From contig JALRFN010000120.1 in assembly GCA_023268425.1 (NCBI GenBank), positions 1 through 10,297 on the forward strand: a stretch of 10,297 nucleotides of DNA, read 5' to 3'. Position 1 is the first letter of the stretch. Every line of letters starts with the position of its first letter. The stretch comes from Burkholderiaceae bacterium (GTDB taxonomy: Bacteria > Pseudomonadota > Gammaproteobacteria > Burkholderiales > Burkholderiaceae_C). Of this stretch, positions 1-6,732 are shown piece after piece. The notes under the pieces were generated by a model. It was not told where the DNA came from. It searched no databases and worked only from the letters and a program-made list of their open reading frames with translations. The position numbers and the translations under genes are program-made.

Positions 1-450
1 CAGGTTGGTCGCGTCGTGGTCCAGGACACGCACGACGACTTTTTCACCGTGGATGGTGGGCAGCGTGCTGACGCGAAACTCGACTTGCCGTCCGCCCGCG
101 CCATGCACCTGTTTGATGTGGCCGTCTTGGGGGAGTCGCCGCTCAGAGATGTCGAGTTTGGCCAAGACCTTGATGCGGGAAATCAAAGCCTCTTTGATGT
201 CTGAGGGCGGCGCCTCTGCCTCGGTCAGGTGGCCGTCGATGCGCCAACGAATCCGCAGGGCATCACCCTGGGGCTCCAAGTGGATGTCCGATGCACGCAG
301 CCGCACGGCGCTGCTCAACAGTGCGTTCAAGTAACGCACCACAGGTGCTTCGTTTGGGGCCTCGTTGGGCGTCCGGAGCGTCGGGGCTGTGGCGCCCGCC
401 CTGAGGGGGCGCACACCTGTGGTGTTGGTGGGCGGTGCTTGAATTTTCAT
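1..450 (-). CDS. GspE/PulE-type secretion or pilus ATPase, N-terminal part (cut by window edge)
   Basis: This is an open frame of 150 codons from ATG at 450 that runs off the left edge without a stop. Members of this family are cytoplasmic hexameric ATPases that drive type II secretion or type IV pilus assembly. After about 30 low-complexity residues rich in Pro, Thr and Arg comes the family's conserved N-terminal ATPase region: VVRYLNALL at 33-41, RASDIHLEP at 48-56, WRIDGHL at 65-71, SRIKVLAKLDISERRLPQDG at 87-106 and VEFRVSTLPTIHGEKV at 119-134. Walker A and B would lie beyond the edge. Full GspE or PilB proteins normally have 100 or more extra residues before this point, so this is a short form without the MshEN-like domain. 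No strong ribosome binding site precedes the ATG. The family call is firm; secretion versus pilus role is not decided. Confidence 0.88.
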   Translation of the reverse strand, partial: MKIQAPPTNTTGVRPLRAGATAPTLRTPNEAPNEAPVVRYLNALLSSAVRLRASDIHLEPQGDALRIRWRIDGHLTEAEAPPSDIKEALISRIKVLAKLDISERRLPQDGHIKQVHGAGGRQVEFRVSTLPTIHGEKVVVRVLDHDATNL

Positions 451-472
451 GTCTCATTTCAATTCACCGCAA

Positions 473-501
473 AGTATACGTAATTATTAAATATTAATCA
501 G
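473..501 (-). promoter_or_regulatory. Candidate sigma70 promoter for the GspE-like gene
   Basis: On the minus strand TATACT (473-478) is a good -10. A weak -35, CTGATT (496-501), lies 17 bp upstream. Transcription would start about 15 bases before the ATG at 450. The spacer is strikingly AT-rich compared with the rest of the window. The promoter is predicted by eye only. Confidence 0.4.
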
Positions 502-517
502 TCGAAAATTGCCTCGA

Positions 518-1702
518 TCACTTACTGAGTAAGCGCATGGCGTCTTCCAAGCCTTTGAGCGTGAGCGGGTACATGCGTCCTTGCACGATTTCGTGGATCA
601 CATCGATGCTTTGGCGATATTTCCAAACCCCTTGAGGCTCTGGATTGATCCATGCGTATTTGGGGAACGCTTTGAGCAAGCGCTGCAGCCATTCAGCGCC
701 AGGTTCTTCGTTGTTGTATTCGACGCTGCCGCCGGGTTGCAGGATTTCGTAGGGGCTCATGGTCGCATCACCGACAAAGATCAGTTTGTAGTCTTTGTTG
801 TACTTGCGGATGATGTCCCAGGTGGGAAATTTCTCAGCGTAACGGCGGCGGTTGTTGCGCCACATGAAGTCGTAAACGCAGTTGTGGAAGTAGTAGAACT
901 CCAGGTGCTTGAACTCGCTTTTGACGGCGGAAAACAGTTCTTCCACGCGTTGAATGTGCTCATCCATGGTGCCGCCCACATCCATCAGCAGCAACACTTT
1001 GACGTTGTTGTGACGCTCGGGCACCATTTTGATGTCCAACAGGCCAGCGTTGGCTGCTGTACTGCGGATGGTGTCGGGTAAATCCAGTTCGTCTGGATGC
1101 CCTTCGCGAGCAAAGCGGCGCAGACGGCGCAGAGCGACCTTGATGTTGCGGGTGCCCAGCTCTTGCGAATCATCGTAGTCGCGATAGGCGCGCTGCTCCC
1201 AAACCTTCACGGCACTGCGGTTGCCCCCCTTGCCGCCAATGCGGATGCCTTGCGGGTTTTTGCCGCCATGGCCGAAGGGTGAGGTGCCGCCAGTTCCCAC
1301 CCATTTGCTGCCGCCTTCATGGCGCTCTTTTTGTTCGTCCAGGCGCTTTTGCAGCTCTTTGAACAGCTCGTCGTAATCGTACTTGGGGGCGTTGGCGATT
1401 TGCTCGTCGCTGAGCACTTTCTCCATCGCCTTGCGCAACCACTCGGCCGGAATTTCTTTGGAGAAGTCGGCAATGGCCTCGACTCCTTTGAAGTACAGCG
1501 CGAATGCACGGTCGAATTTGTCAAAGTGCTTCTCGTCTTTGACCAAAGCTGAGCGTGCGAGGTAGTAAAAATCATCCAAGCTGCAGGCTTCTTGGTCAGG
1601 GCCGATCACGCCGTCTTTGAGAGCCTCAAGCAGCGTCAAATACTCTTTCACCGACACCGGCAATTTGGCGGCACGCAGGGTATAAAAAAATGTCGTCAGC
1701 AT
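518..1702 (-). CDS. CoxE-like von Willebrand factor A domain protein
   Basis: The product is a 394-residue soluble, probably cytoplasmic protein of the CoxE-like VWA family, which usually works with a MoxR AAA+ ATPase to assemble or activate a client complex. The N-terminal half is helical and charged (roughly residues 1-128). A glycine-rich stretch with GTGGTSPFGHGGKNPQG follows, a motif I associate with this family. The VWA domain begins with VLLLMDVGGTMDEH. Its metal site reads DVGGT at 241-245 instead of the classical DxSxS, so two metal-coordinating serines are glycine; GDATM later may supply the acidic residue. The frame could extend to ATG at 1765, but that would overlap the upstream acetyltransferase. 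The ATG at 1702, 11 bases after that gene's stop and starting MLTTFFYTLRAAKLPVS, fits better. It is the last gene of the operon with the MoxR gene. The client is unknown. Confidence 0.87.
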   Translation of the reverse strand: MLTTFFYTLRAAKLPVSVKEYLTLLEALKDGVIGPDQEACSLDDFYYLARSALVKDEKHFDKFDRAFALYFKGVEAIADFSKEIPAEWLRKAMEKVLSDEQIANAPKYDYDELFKELQKRLDEQKERHEGGSKWVGTGGTSPFGHGGKNPQGIRIGGKGGNRSAVKVWEQRAYRDYDDSQELGTRNIKVALRRLRRFAREGHPDELDLPDTIRSTAANAGLLDIKMVPERHNNVKVLLLMDVGGTMDEHIQRVEELFSAVKSEFKHLEFYYFHNCVYDFMWRNNRRRYAEKFPTWDIIRKYNKDYKLIFVGDATMSPYEILQPGGSVEYNNEEPGAEWLQRLLKAFPKYAWINPEPQGVWKYRQSIDVIHEIVQGRMYPLTLKGLEDAMRLLSK

Positions 1703-1713
1703 GGGAAACCGTT

Positions 1714-2307
1714 TCAGCGCGGACGTTGCAGCTGGTAGTCGAGGTGGTTCTTCACGGCGGGCCACTCGCTGGCGATGATGCTGTAAACCACGGTGTCGCG
1801 CATGCTGCCATTGGCGCCCAGCTGGTGGTTGCGCAACACGCCGTCGAGCTTGGCACCCAAGCGCTCAATCGCACGTCTGCTTTGCTGATTGAACCAGTGG
1901 GTGCGGAATTCCACCGCAATGCAATCCAGGTGTTCGAAGGCATGCGCCAGCAACAAGCGTTTGGCTTCGGTGTTTAAGGGGCCACGCTGCACGCTGGGGC
2001 GGTACCAGGTGGAGCCGACTTCAACCCGGCGGTTGTTGGCATCGACATTCATGTAGGTGGTCATGCCCGCAAAGCGATGTTGCGCGTCCAGTACGGCAAA
2101 GGGCAGCATGGTCCCTTGGTCTTGGAGCCGCAAGCGCCGCTCGATCTCAGCCTCGACGGCGTCGGGTGCTGGAATCAGCGTGTACCAGTGCCGCCAGATC
2201 TCACCCTCGGCCACAGCTTCTCTTGCAGCTTGCGCGTGCGTGCGTTGCAGGGGCTCCAAGTGTACGTGCTGGCCATGCAGCGACAGGGGGCTTAGCCAAT
2301 TCGACAT
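1714..2307 (-). CDS. GNAT family N-acetyltransferase (RimJ/RimL-like)
   Basis: The product is a 197-residue acetyltransferase of the GNAT fold, closest by eye to the RimL-like group (Acetyltransf_3). These enzymes move acetyl from acetyl-CoA to an amine on a protein or small molecule; the substrate here cannot be told. Visible features are an opening LHGQHVHLEPLQRTHA strand and helix, the central FAVLDAQHRFAGMTTYMNVD beta hairpin, VEVGSTWYRPSVQRGPLNTEAKRLLLAHAFE as the acetyl-CoA binding motif A region, and the closing FNQQSRRAIERLGAKLDGVLRNH. Motif A carries QRGPLNTEAK rather than the textbook RxxGxG, as in many RimL-like members. The ATG lies 3 bases after the MoxR stop and the stop lies 11 bases before the VWA gene, so the three are almost certainly cotranscribed. 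No Shine-Dalgarno sequence is visible, which suggests translation coupled to the MoxR gene. Confidence 0.88.
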   Translation of the reverse strand: MSNWLSPLSLHGQHVHLEPLQRTHAQAAREAVAEGEIWRHWYTLIPAPDAVEAEIERRLRLQDQGTMLPFAVLDAQHRFAGMTTYMNVDANNRRVEVGSTWYRPSVQRGPLNTEAKRLLLAHAFEHLDCIAVEFRTHWFNQQSRRAIERLGAKLDGVLRNHQLGANGSMRDTVVYSIIASEWPAVKNHLDYQLQRPR

Positions 2308-2310
2308 GTT

Positions 2311-3153
2311 TCAGCGGCCGCGGTTGTTCATGAACACCAACTTCTCAAACAAGGTCAGGTCTTGTTCGTTTTTCAATAACGCGCCGACCATGGGCGGTAC
2401 GCTGATCGCCTGGTCTTCGCTTTGCAAGGCAGAGGCGGGGATGTCTTCGGCCATGAGCAGTTTGAGCCAATCCAACAGTTCGCTGGTGGACGGCTTTTTC
2501 TTCAAGCCCGGCAGGCTGCGGATGTTGAAAAAGGTCTTCATCGCTGCCGCGAGCAAGTCTTTTTTGAGGTCAGGGAAGTGCACCGCCACGATGCGTTCCA
2601 TGGTCTCAGGCTCAGGAAACTTGATGTAGTGGAAGAAGCAACGGCGCAAAAACGCGTCGGGCAGTTCTTTTTCATTGTTGGAGGTGATGAACACCACGGG
2701 TCGGTGCTTGGTGCGCACCATCTGGTGGGTTTCATAACAGTAGAACTCCATGCGATCCAGTTCGCGCAACAAATCGTTGGGAAACTCGATGTCTGCCTTG
2801 TCGATTTCGTCGATCAACAAACAAACGGGTTGGTCGGCATCAAAAGCCTGCCACAACACGCCTTTGACGATGTAGTTGTTGATGTCCTTGACGCGTTCGT
2901 CCCCCAGCTGACTGTCGCGCAACCGGCTGACCGCGTCGTATTCGTACAAGCCTTGCTGCGCTTTGGTCGTGCTCTTGATGTGCCATTGGATGAGCGGCAA
3001 GCCCAAAGCCTGTGCAACTTCCTCTGCCAACATGGTTTTGCCTGTGCCCGGTTCGCCCTTGATGAGCAGGGGACGTTTGAGTGCGATGGACGCATTGACT
3101 GCGAGCATCAAATCAGGGGTGGCGACGTATTGATCAGAACCTTGGAATTTCAT
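2311..3153 (-). CDS. MoxR-family AAA+ ATPase
   Basis: This is a 280-residue MoxR-type AAA+ ATPase, a cytoplasmic chaperone-like motor expected to act with the CoxE-like VWA protein two genes downstream. Walker A is GEPGTGKT at residues 33-40 and Walker B is LLIDEID at 112-118. Sensor 1 lies in VVFITSNNEKELPDAFLRRC, which also carries the arginine pair typical of the finger region. The C-terminal part contains the helical lid (SLPGLKKKPSTSELLDWLKLL). The length is normal for short MoxR proteins. I chose the ATG at 3153 (MKFQGSDQYVATP); an in-frame TTG at 3162 is possible but adds only three residues. Neither start has a clear ribosome binding site. The gene is first in the operon and divergent from the cytochrome c gene. 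It may also respond to the FNR-type box in the shared spacer, but I see no convincing promoter on this strand. Confidence 0.92.
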   Translation of the reverse strand: MKFQGSDQYVATPDLMLAVNASIALKRPLLIKGEPGTGKTMLAEEVAQALGLPLIQWHIKSTTKAQQGLYEYDAVSRLRDSQLGDERVKDINNYIVKGVLWQAFDADQPVCLLIDEIDKADIEFPNDLLRELDRMEFYCYETHQMVRTKHRPVVFITSNNEKELPDAFLRRCFFHYIKFPEPETMERIVAVHFPDLKKDLLAAAMKTFFNIRSLPGLKKKPSTSELLDWLKLLMAEDIPASALQSEDQAISVPPMVGALLKNEQDLTLFEKLVFMNNRGR

Positions 3154-3221
3154 GCGAATCAAAAAGTGTTGGGATTGGAAATGCAGGCGCTTGTGGCGCT
3201 CAAGCGGCTGTAGCGCGTGTC

Positions 3222-3227
3222 TATAAT
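3222..3227 (+). promoter_or_regulatory. -10 element of the cytochrome c gene promoter
   Basis: A perfect TATAAT lies 42 bases before the cytochrome ATG. No good -35 is found at 16-18 bp (CTCAAG at 3199-3204 for 17 bp), so the promoter may need an activator or rely on the strong -10. The start of transcription would fall near 3233-3235. Confidence 0.6.
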
Positions 3228-3231
3228 GCGC

Positions 3232-3245
3232 TTGATTTTTATCAA
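3232..3245. promoter_or_regulatory. FNR/ANR-type binding site upstream of the cytochrome c gene
   Basis: The sequence TTGATTTTTATCAA is an exact match to the FNR/ANR consensus TTGAT-N4-ATCAA, a perfect inverted repeat in its half sites. It begins 4 bases after the TATAAT, so it covers the predicted transcription start. Sites in that position usually mediate repression, as known for FNR at some aerobic respiratory genes in enteric bacteria. It lies in the spacer shared with the divergent MoxR operon and could affect that too. The match is seen directly; regulation is inferred. Confidence 0.72.
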
Positions 3246-3269
3246 CCCAGTTGAACAGACCAGAGCATC

Positions 3270-3938
3270 ATGAGACAAAGTTCCAGCAAATACACCACCC
3301 GTTTTGTCGCAGGGGTGACCCTCGCACTTGGCGCCGCTTGGGGTGCACATGCCGCGCAGGGTGATGCTCAAGCCGGCGCAGACAAAGCGGCCATGTGTAT
3401 TGGTTGTCACGGTATTCCGGGTTACCAAAACGCCTTCCCGGAAGTTTACAAGGTGCCCAAAATCAGCGGTCAGTCAGCCAAGTACATTGAGTCGGCGCTG
3501 ACGGCCTATCACAAAGGCGAACGCAAGCACCCGACCATGCGAGGGGTTGCGGGCTCCTTGAGTGAGCAAGACATCGCCGATTTGGCGGCGTTTTACGGTT
3601 CGCAAAGCAACGGCGTCACCTTGCCTGAGACAGCCAATCCGGCCCCAGAGGCGGTGGCTGCGCTGTTGAACAAGGGCGGTTGCGTGGCTTGTCACGGCGC
3701 CAATTTCAGCAAACCCTTGGACCCCAGTTACCCCAAGATCGCTGGTCAGCATCCCGACTATTTGTACGCGGCGCTCAAAGCCTACACGGTCAAAGGCAAC
3801 GACATGGTCGGCCGTGGCAACGCCATCATGGGTGGCGTGGCACAACAGTTCTCGCACGCCGAAATGAAGGCCATGGCCAAGTACTTGGCTTCGCTGCCTG
3901 GTGAAGTGTTCACACAACCCTTGAATCGTTTCCGTTGA
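3270..3938 (+). CDS. Periplasmic diheme cytochrome c (cytochrome c4 type)
   Basis: The product is a 222-residue exported cytochrome c with two class I heme domains, typical of cytochrome c4, which carries electrons in the periplasm from the bc1 complex to terminal oxidases. A Sec signal peptide (charged start, hydrophobic core around 12-25, cleavage probably after AHA at 28) is followed by CIGCH at 43-47 and CVACH at 138-142. The sixth ligands are probably M90 (HPTMRGV) and M187 (AIMGGV). The repeated features PKISGQSAKYIESALTAY and PKIAGQHPDYLYAALKAY show that the two halves arose by duplication. A weak AGAG precedes the ATG. The gene stands alone, with its own promoter and terminator and an FNR-type site over the start of transcription. 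Partnership with the caa3-type oxidase farther along is likely but inferred. Confidence 0.93.
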   Translation: MRQSSSKYTTRFVAGVTLALGAAWGAHAAQGDAQAGADKAAMCIGCHGIPGYQNAFPEVYKVPKISGQSAKYIESALTAYHKGERKHPTMRGVAGSLSEQDIADLAAFYGSQSNGVTLPETANPAPEAVAALLNKGGCVACHGANFSKPLDPSYPKIAGQHPDYLYAALKAYTVKGNDMVGRGNAIMGGVAQQFSHAEMKAMAKYLASLPGEVFTQPLNRFR

Positions 3939-3985
3939 TGCGTGCTGGGTTCGCCAGTTCAGAGATGACGGGCGCGAATTGAAAC

Positions 3986-4015
3986 GCAAAAAGCCACCTT
4001 CGGGTGGCTTTTTGC
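3986..4015. terminator. Bidirectional intrinsic terminator with UUCG tetraloop
   Basis: A perfect 13-bp inverted repeat, GCAAAAAGCCACC (3986-3998) and GGTGGCTTTTTGC (4003-4015), flanks a TTCG loop closed by a C-G pair, the very stable C(UUCG)G form. The A-run on one side and the T-run on the other make it work on both strands. It lies 47 bases past the cytochrome stop on the plus strand and 29 bases past the DUF1841 stop on the minus strand, so it ends both converging units. Confidence 0.93.
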
Positions 4016-4044
4016 TGACGATCGGCCGCGATCGTGGTGGCGTT

Positions 4045-4473
4045 TCAGTCGCGAGAGACCAAACGGCGAACGGCCTCCAGGTAGGCCTGTCCATCTGGTG
4101 GTTGACCCTGGCGTTGGCTGTGCCAAAGCATGTCACCCAAGCAAGCCATCACTTCGTGCTGGGCGGTGTGCAAATCGTCGTGGCGCTGGACCAATTGCTC
4201 GACCGCTTGTCTGATCCCAGGGGGTTGGTCAATGGAGCACTGCTCACTGACGCTCAGGTGCATCGACAAATGCAAAAACGGATTGTGCGCATCGGCTTCC
4301 CCTGTGTGAGCCAAGGCGCGCTCTTCATCGGCCAGAAGCGAGTGATACTCGGGGTGCTCTTGAATCCATTGCGCAGCCAAATGTTCGATGGCCTCCATTG
4401 GCGCTTGTTCTAATTGCTTGCGATAGGCGGCACAAAAAAACCGCCGCACATCGGCTTGGTTGGGGCTAAACAT
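4045..4473 (-). CDS. DUF1841 family protein
   Basis: The product is a 142-residue soluble protein of family DUF1841, widespread in beta- and gammaproteobacteria and of unknown function. The family signatures are easy to see: MFSPNQADVRRFFCAAYRK at the start, then AIEHLAAQWIQEHPEYHSLL, NPFLHLSMHLSVSEQ, SIDQPPGIR, and the closing HEVMACLGDMLWHSQRQGQP. The frame could extend to 4512, but the family normally begins at MFxP, and AGAGGG (4479-4484) lies 5 bases before the ATG at 4473. The start overlaps the last 8 bases of the histidine kinase gene, so the two are translationally coupled. It is the last gene of the operon, followed by the shared terminator. No catalytic motif can be assigned; the conserved His and Glu residues in the middle could bind metal, but that is speculation. 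Confidence 0.9.
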   Translation of the reverse strand: MFSPNQADVRRFFCAAYRKQLEQAPMEAIEHLAAQWIQEHPEYHSLLADEERALAHTGEADAHNPFLHLSMHLSVSEQCSIDQPPGIRQAVEQLVQRHDDLHTAQHEVMACLGDMLWHSQRQGQPPDGQAYLEAVRRLVSRD

Positions 4474-6247
4474 GGGTGCCCTCTGTGTTGACTGTTTGTA
4501 AATGTTTGGCAACCGCCATCACCAATTGTTGGCGGCTGTAGGGCTTGGTGATCACCATGTTCATGCCGCTGTTCAAAGCTTGGGTGCGGGTCTCACCCGT
4601 GACGTTCGCAGTGAGCCCAATGATCAACGGTTGCCGTGGCAAAGCTTGCTTGCGTATGGCTTGGGTCGCTTCGATCCCGTCCATCTTGGGCATGATCACA
4701 TCCATCAACACCACATCGTGGTGGTGCGCTTCGAGGCTTGTCAGGGCCTCCCGACCATCGCCAGCTTCGTCCGTGCTGAGCAGTGGCAGGTCAGCCAACA
4801 GCAATTGCTTGGCCACGATGCGGTTGACTGGACTGTCGTCGACGATCAGCACCCGACCCTGCAAATGGGCGACGTCCAGGCTTGTTGGGGTGGGGCCATT
4901 GGCGTGCTCGGCTGCGCTGGTGGCATTCAGGGGCAGGCTGAGGGTGAATTGAGAGCCCTGCCCCACCACGCTGTGAACGTGGATACCGCCACCTTGGAGT
5001 TCGGCCAGTTGTTTGGAGATGGACAAGCCCAAACCAGTGCCGCCAAAGGTTCGTCGCGTGCGTTCTGTGAGGTTGGAAAAGCGGTCAAACACTTTGGGCA
5101 ATTCGTTTGCGGAAATGCCAGGCCCGGTGTCTGAAACCTTGAATTGAATCCCCACCCCCGGCGAGTTGAAGACCTCAAGACGCACCTCACCCGCGACAGT
5201 GAACTTCGTCGCATTACCCAGCAGGTTGATCAAAATTTGGTTGATGCGGTCTGGGTCGCCCAAGACCCATGGGGGCAGATCAGGAGCGCAATGCACCGAG
5301 AACGCCACGCCTTTGTCTTTCAACATCGGCGCGAACATGTGTTCCAGTGCATGCACGTGTTCCACAAGCGAAATGGCCTGTGGTTGCAGACGCAGTTTGC
5401 CAGTTTGAAGTTGAGAAAAATCCAGCAAGTCGTTGATCAGTGTGAGCAGGTGCTTGGCTGAGTGGTCCATGTGCCCGAGCATGTCGCGGCTCTTGGCATC
5501 GATGGCGTTGCTGCGGTCGATGGCTTGCAAAAAACCAATGATCGCGTTCATGGGCGTGCGCAGTTCATGACTCACGGAAGCGACAAACTGGTCTTTTTGT
5601 TGTTGTTCCAGCAATAGGCGGTCTTGGGCCTCGCTGAGTTCTTGGTTGCGCTTGGTCAAACCCTTGACCAAAGCGCCTTGGATGTCTTGGTAGAGCAGCG
5701 GGAGTGCCAAGATGCTCAGCATCATGGCGGTGAAAGAAACATAGCGCCACAACAATTCGTCTTCGGGGGCGGTGTAGGGAGGGAGCCAACCCGCGTTTTG
5801 CGCGGCGGCGATGCCCGCAACGGTTACCAAGGTCAATGCGACCAGCGGTGGCAGCGAACGGGTGCCCAGTGTCATCAATGCTGGGACGGGCAGCACAAAA
5901 TACCAAGCGGTCACGCTGGAGCTGAGTCCATTGGTCACGATCACGGTGTAGGTGATGTTGATGAAGCCAACGGCCAGAATGGCGATCACTGCGGTGATGT
6001 GCGAGAGCAATCGGCGCTTGCGAAGCCAGAAAGAAAGGCTTGCCGCGACCAAACTGGACGCGTTCAGCGTCCAAGGCTCTGCCTCCAGGGGCACGATGGT
6101 GAAGATCAAAAAATTGAGAATCGTCACCCAGGCCACCAACTCATATACCCGCTCGGGCTCACCTTGGCGCAGTTGCCCCAGCCAAAGTTGCCAGGCTTGC
6201 CTGGATGGGGTTGGGGTGCGCTGCTCTGTCATCTTGTGGCGGAGCAT
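4466..6247 (-). CDS. Membrane-bound hybrid histidine kinase with C-terminal receiver
   Basis: A hybrid sensor kinase of about 593 residues. The N-terminal third holds about six hydrophobic segments (for example AWVTILNFLIFTIV, ITAVIAILAVGFINITYTVIV, LVALTLVTVAGIAAAQ, FTAMMLSILALPLLY) with only short loops and no PAS or large periplasmic domain, so the membrane part itself is probably the sensor. A short coiled coil (NQELSEAQDRLLLEQQQKDQ) leads to HisKA with phospho-acceptor H227 in SHELRTPMN. The ATPase domain has NQILINLLGNATKF, DTGPGI and GGTGLGLSI. The receiver has the acid pair D470-D471, phospho-acceptor D516 in LMDVIMPKMDG, and the ITKPYS lysine. I chose ATG 6247, which overlaps the trmL stop as TGATG; 6286 or 6232 are alternatives. 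No HPt domain or separate regulator is encoded here, so the phosphorelay target is unknown. Confidence 0.9.
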   Translation of the reverse strand: MLRHKMTEQRTPTPSRQAWQLWLGQLRQGEPERVYELVAWVTILNFLIFTIVPLEAEPWTLNASSLVAASLSFWLRKRRLLSHITAVIAILAVGFINITYTVIVTNGLSSSVTAWYFVLPVPALMTLGTRSLPPLVALTLVTVAGIAAAQNAGWLPPYTAPEDELLWRYVSFTAMMLSILALPLLYQDIQGALVKGLTKRNQELSEAQDRLLLEQQQKDQFVASVSHELRTPMNAIIGFLQAIDRSNAIDAKSRDMLGHMDHSAKHLLTLINDLLDFSQLQTGKLRLQPQAISLVEHVHALEHMFAPMLKDKGVAFSVHCAPDLPPWVLGDPDRINQILINLLGNATKFTVAGEVRLEVFNSPGVGIQFKVSDTGPGISANELPKVFDRFSNLTERTRRTFGGTGLGLSISKQLAELQGGGIHVHSVVGQGSQFTLSLPLNATSAAEHANGPTPTSLDVAHLQGRVLIVDDSPVNRIVAKQLLLADLPLLSTDEAGDGREALTSLEAHHHDVVLMDVIMPKMDGIEATQAIRKQALPRQPLIIGLTANVTGETRTQALNSGMNMVITKPYSRQQLVMAVAKHLQTVNTEGTHV

Positions 6248-6723
6248 CAGTCGCACTTGAGGTCGGCGAATCCGCTTTGGCGCCATGCCTCGTACGTGAT
6301 CACAGCCGCAGCATTGGATAAATTCAAGCTGCGCTGACCGGCTCGCATGGGTAAACGCAGACGCTGTTCTGGCGCGAAAGTTTCCAAAATGTCTGCTGGC
6401 AAGCCTTTGGTTTCTGAACCAAAGACCAGACAGTCGCCGGCTTGAAATGCGACTTCAAACGCGTGGTGTTTGCCGCGCGTGCTGAGTGCGAAGCGGCGGT
6501 GCTCGGGGCACGGGGCGTCGCGCAAAAAATCTGACCAAGAGGCGTGTTGGCGCACATGCGCATACTCGTGATAGTCCAAACCGGCGCGACGCAGTTGTTT
6601 GTCATCCATGTCAAAGCCCAAAGGGTGGACCAGATGCAGTTGCGCTCCCGTGTTGGCGCACAGGCGAATGATGTTGCCTGTGTTGGGCGGTATCTCGGGC
6701 TGTACCAAAACCAAGTGAATCAT
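6247..6723 (-). CDS. trmL: tRNA (cytidine/uridine-34 2'-O)-methyltransferase TrmL
   Basis: The product is a 158-residue SPOUT-class RNA methyltransferase. TrmL methylates the ribose of the wobble base, C34 or U34, of particular leucine tRNAs in E. coli, using S-adenosylmethionine. The start IHLVLVQPEIPPNTGNIIRL is a family signature. The knotted SAM-binding C-terminal part is seen in CLVFGSETKGLP, RLPMRAGQRSLNLSNAAAV and ITYEAWRQSG. The length matches the minimal single-domain family. The ATG at 6723 gives the usual short N-terminus; an in-frame GTG at 6729 would add two residues. The gene begins 9 bases after the comF-like stop, and its own stop overlaps the kinase start. Specific substrate tRNAs are assumed from the family. 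Confidence 0.93.
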   Translation of the reverse strand: MIHLVLVQPEIPPNTGNIIRLCANTGAQLHLVHPLGFDMDDKQLRRAGLDYHEYAHVRQHASWSDFLRDAPCPEHRRFALSTRGKHHAFEVAFQAGDCLVFGSETKGLPADILETFAPEQRLRLPMRAGQRSLNLSNAAAVITYEAWRQSGFADLKCD

Positions 6724-6732
6724 CCCCACATG

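Noticed and set aside
1711..2316. The same nine bases (GTTTCAGCG on the plus strand) at the end of both the MoxR gene (2308-2316) and the GNAT gene (1711-1719)
   Set aside because: Both are a CGC codon, a TGA stop and AAC. A nine-base match built on a stop codon is likely chance, and no further similarity surrounds it.
2422..3213. Open frame of about 263 codons on the plus strand across the MoxR gene
   Set aside because: It lies wholly opposite a MoxR gene with intact Walker motifs and has no recognisable domain.
3474..4136. Open frame of about 220 codons on the minus strand across the cytochrome c gene
   Set aside because: It reads through the terminator hairpin and is antisense to a clear diheme cytochrome.
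5624..6337. Open frame of about 237 codons on the plus strand across the histidine kinase membrane region
   Set aside because: It is antisense to the kinase and trmL, rich in Gln and His, and without a recognisable motif.
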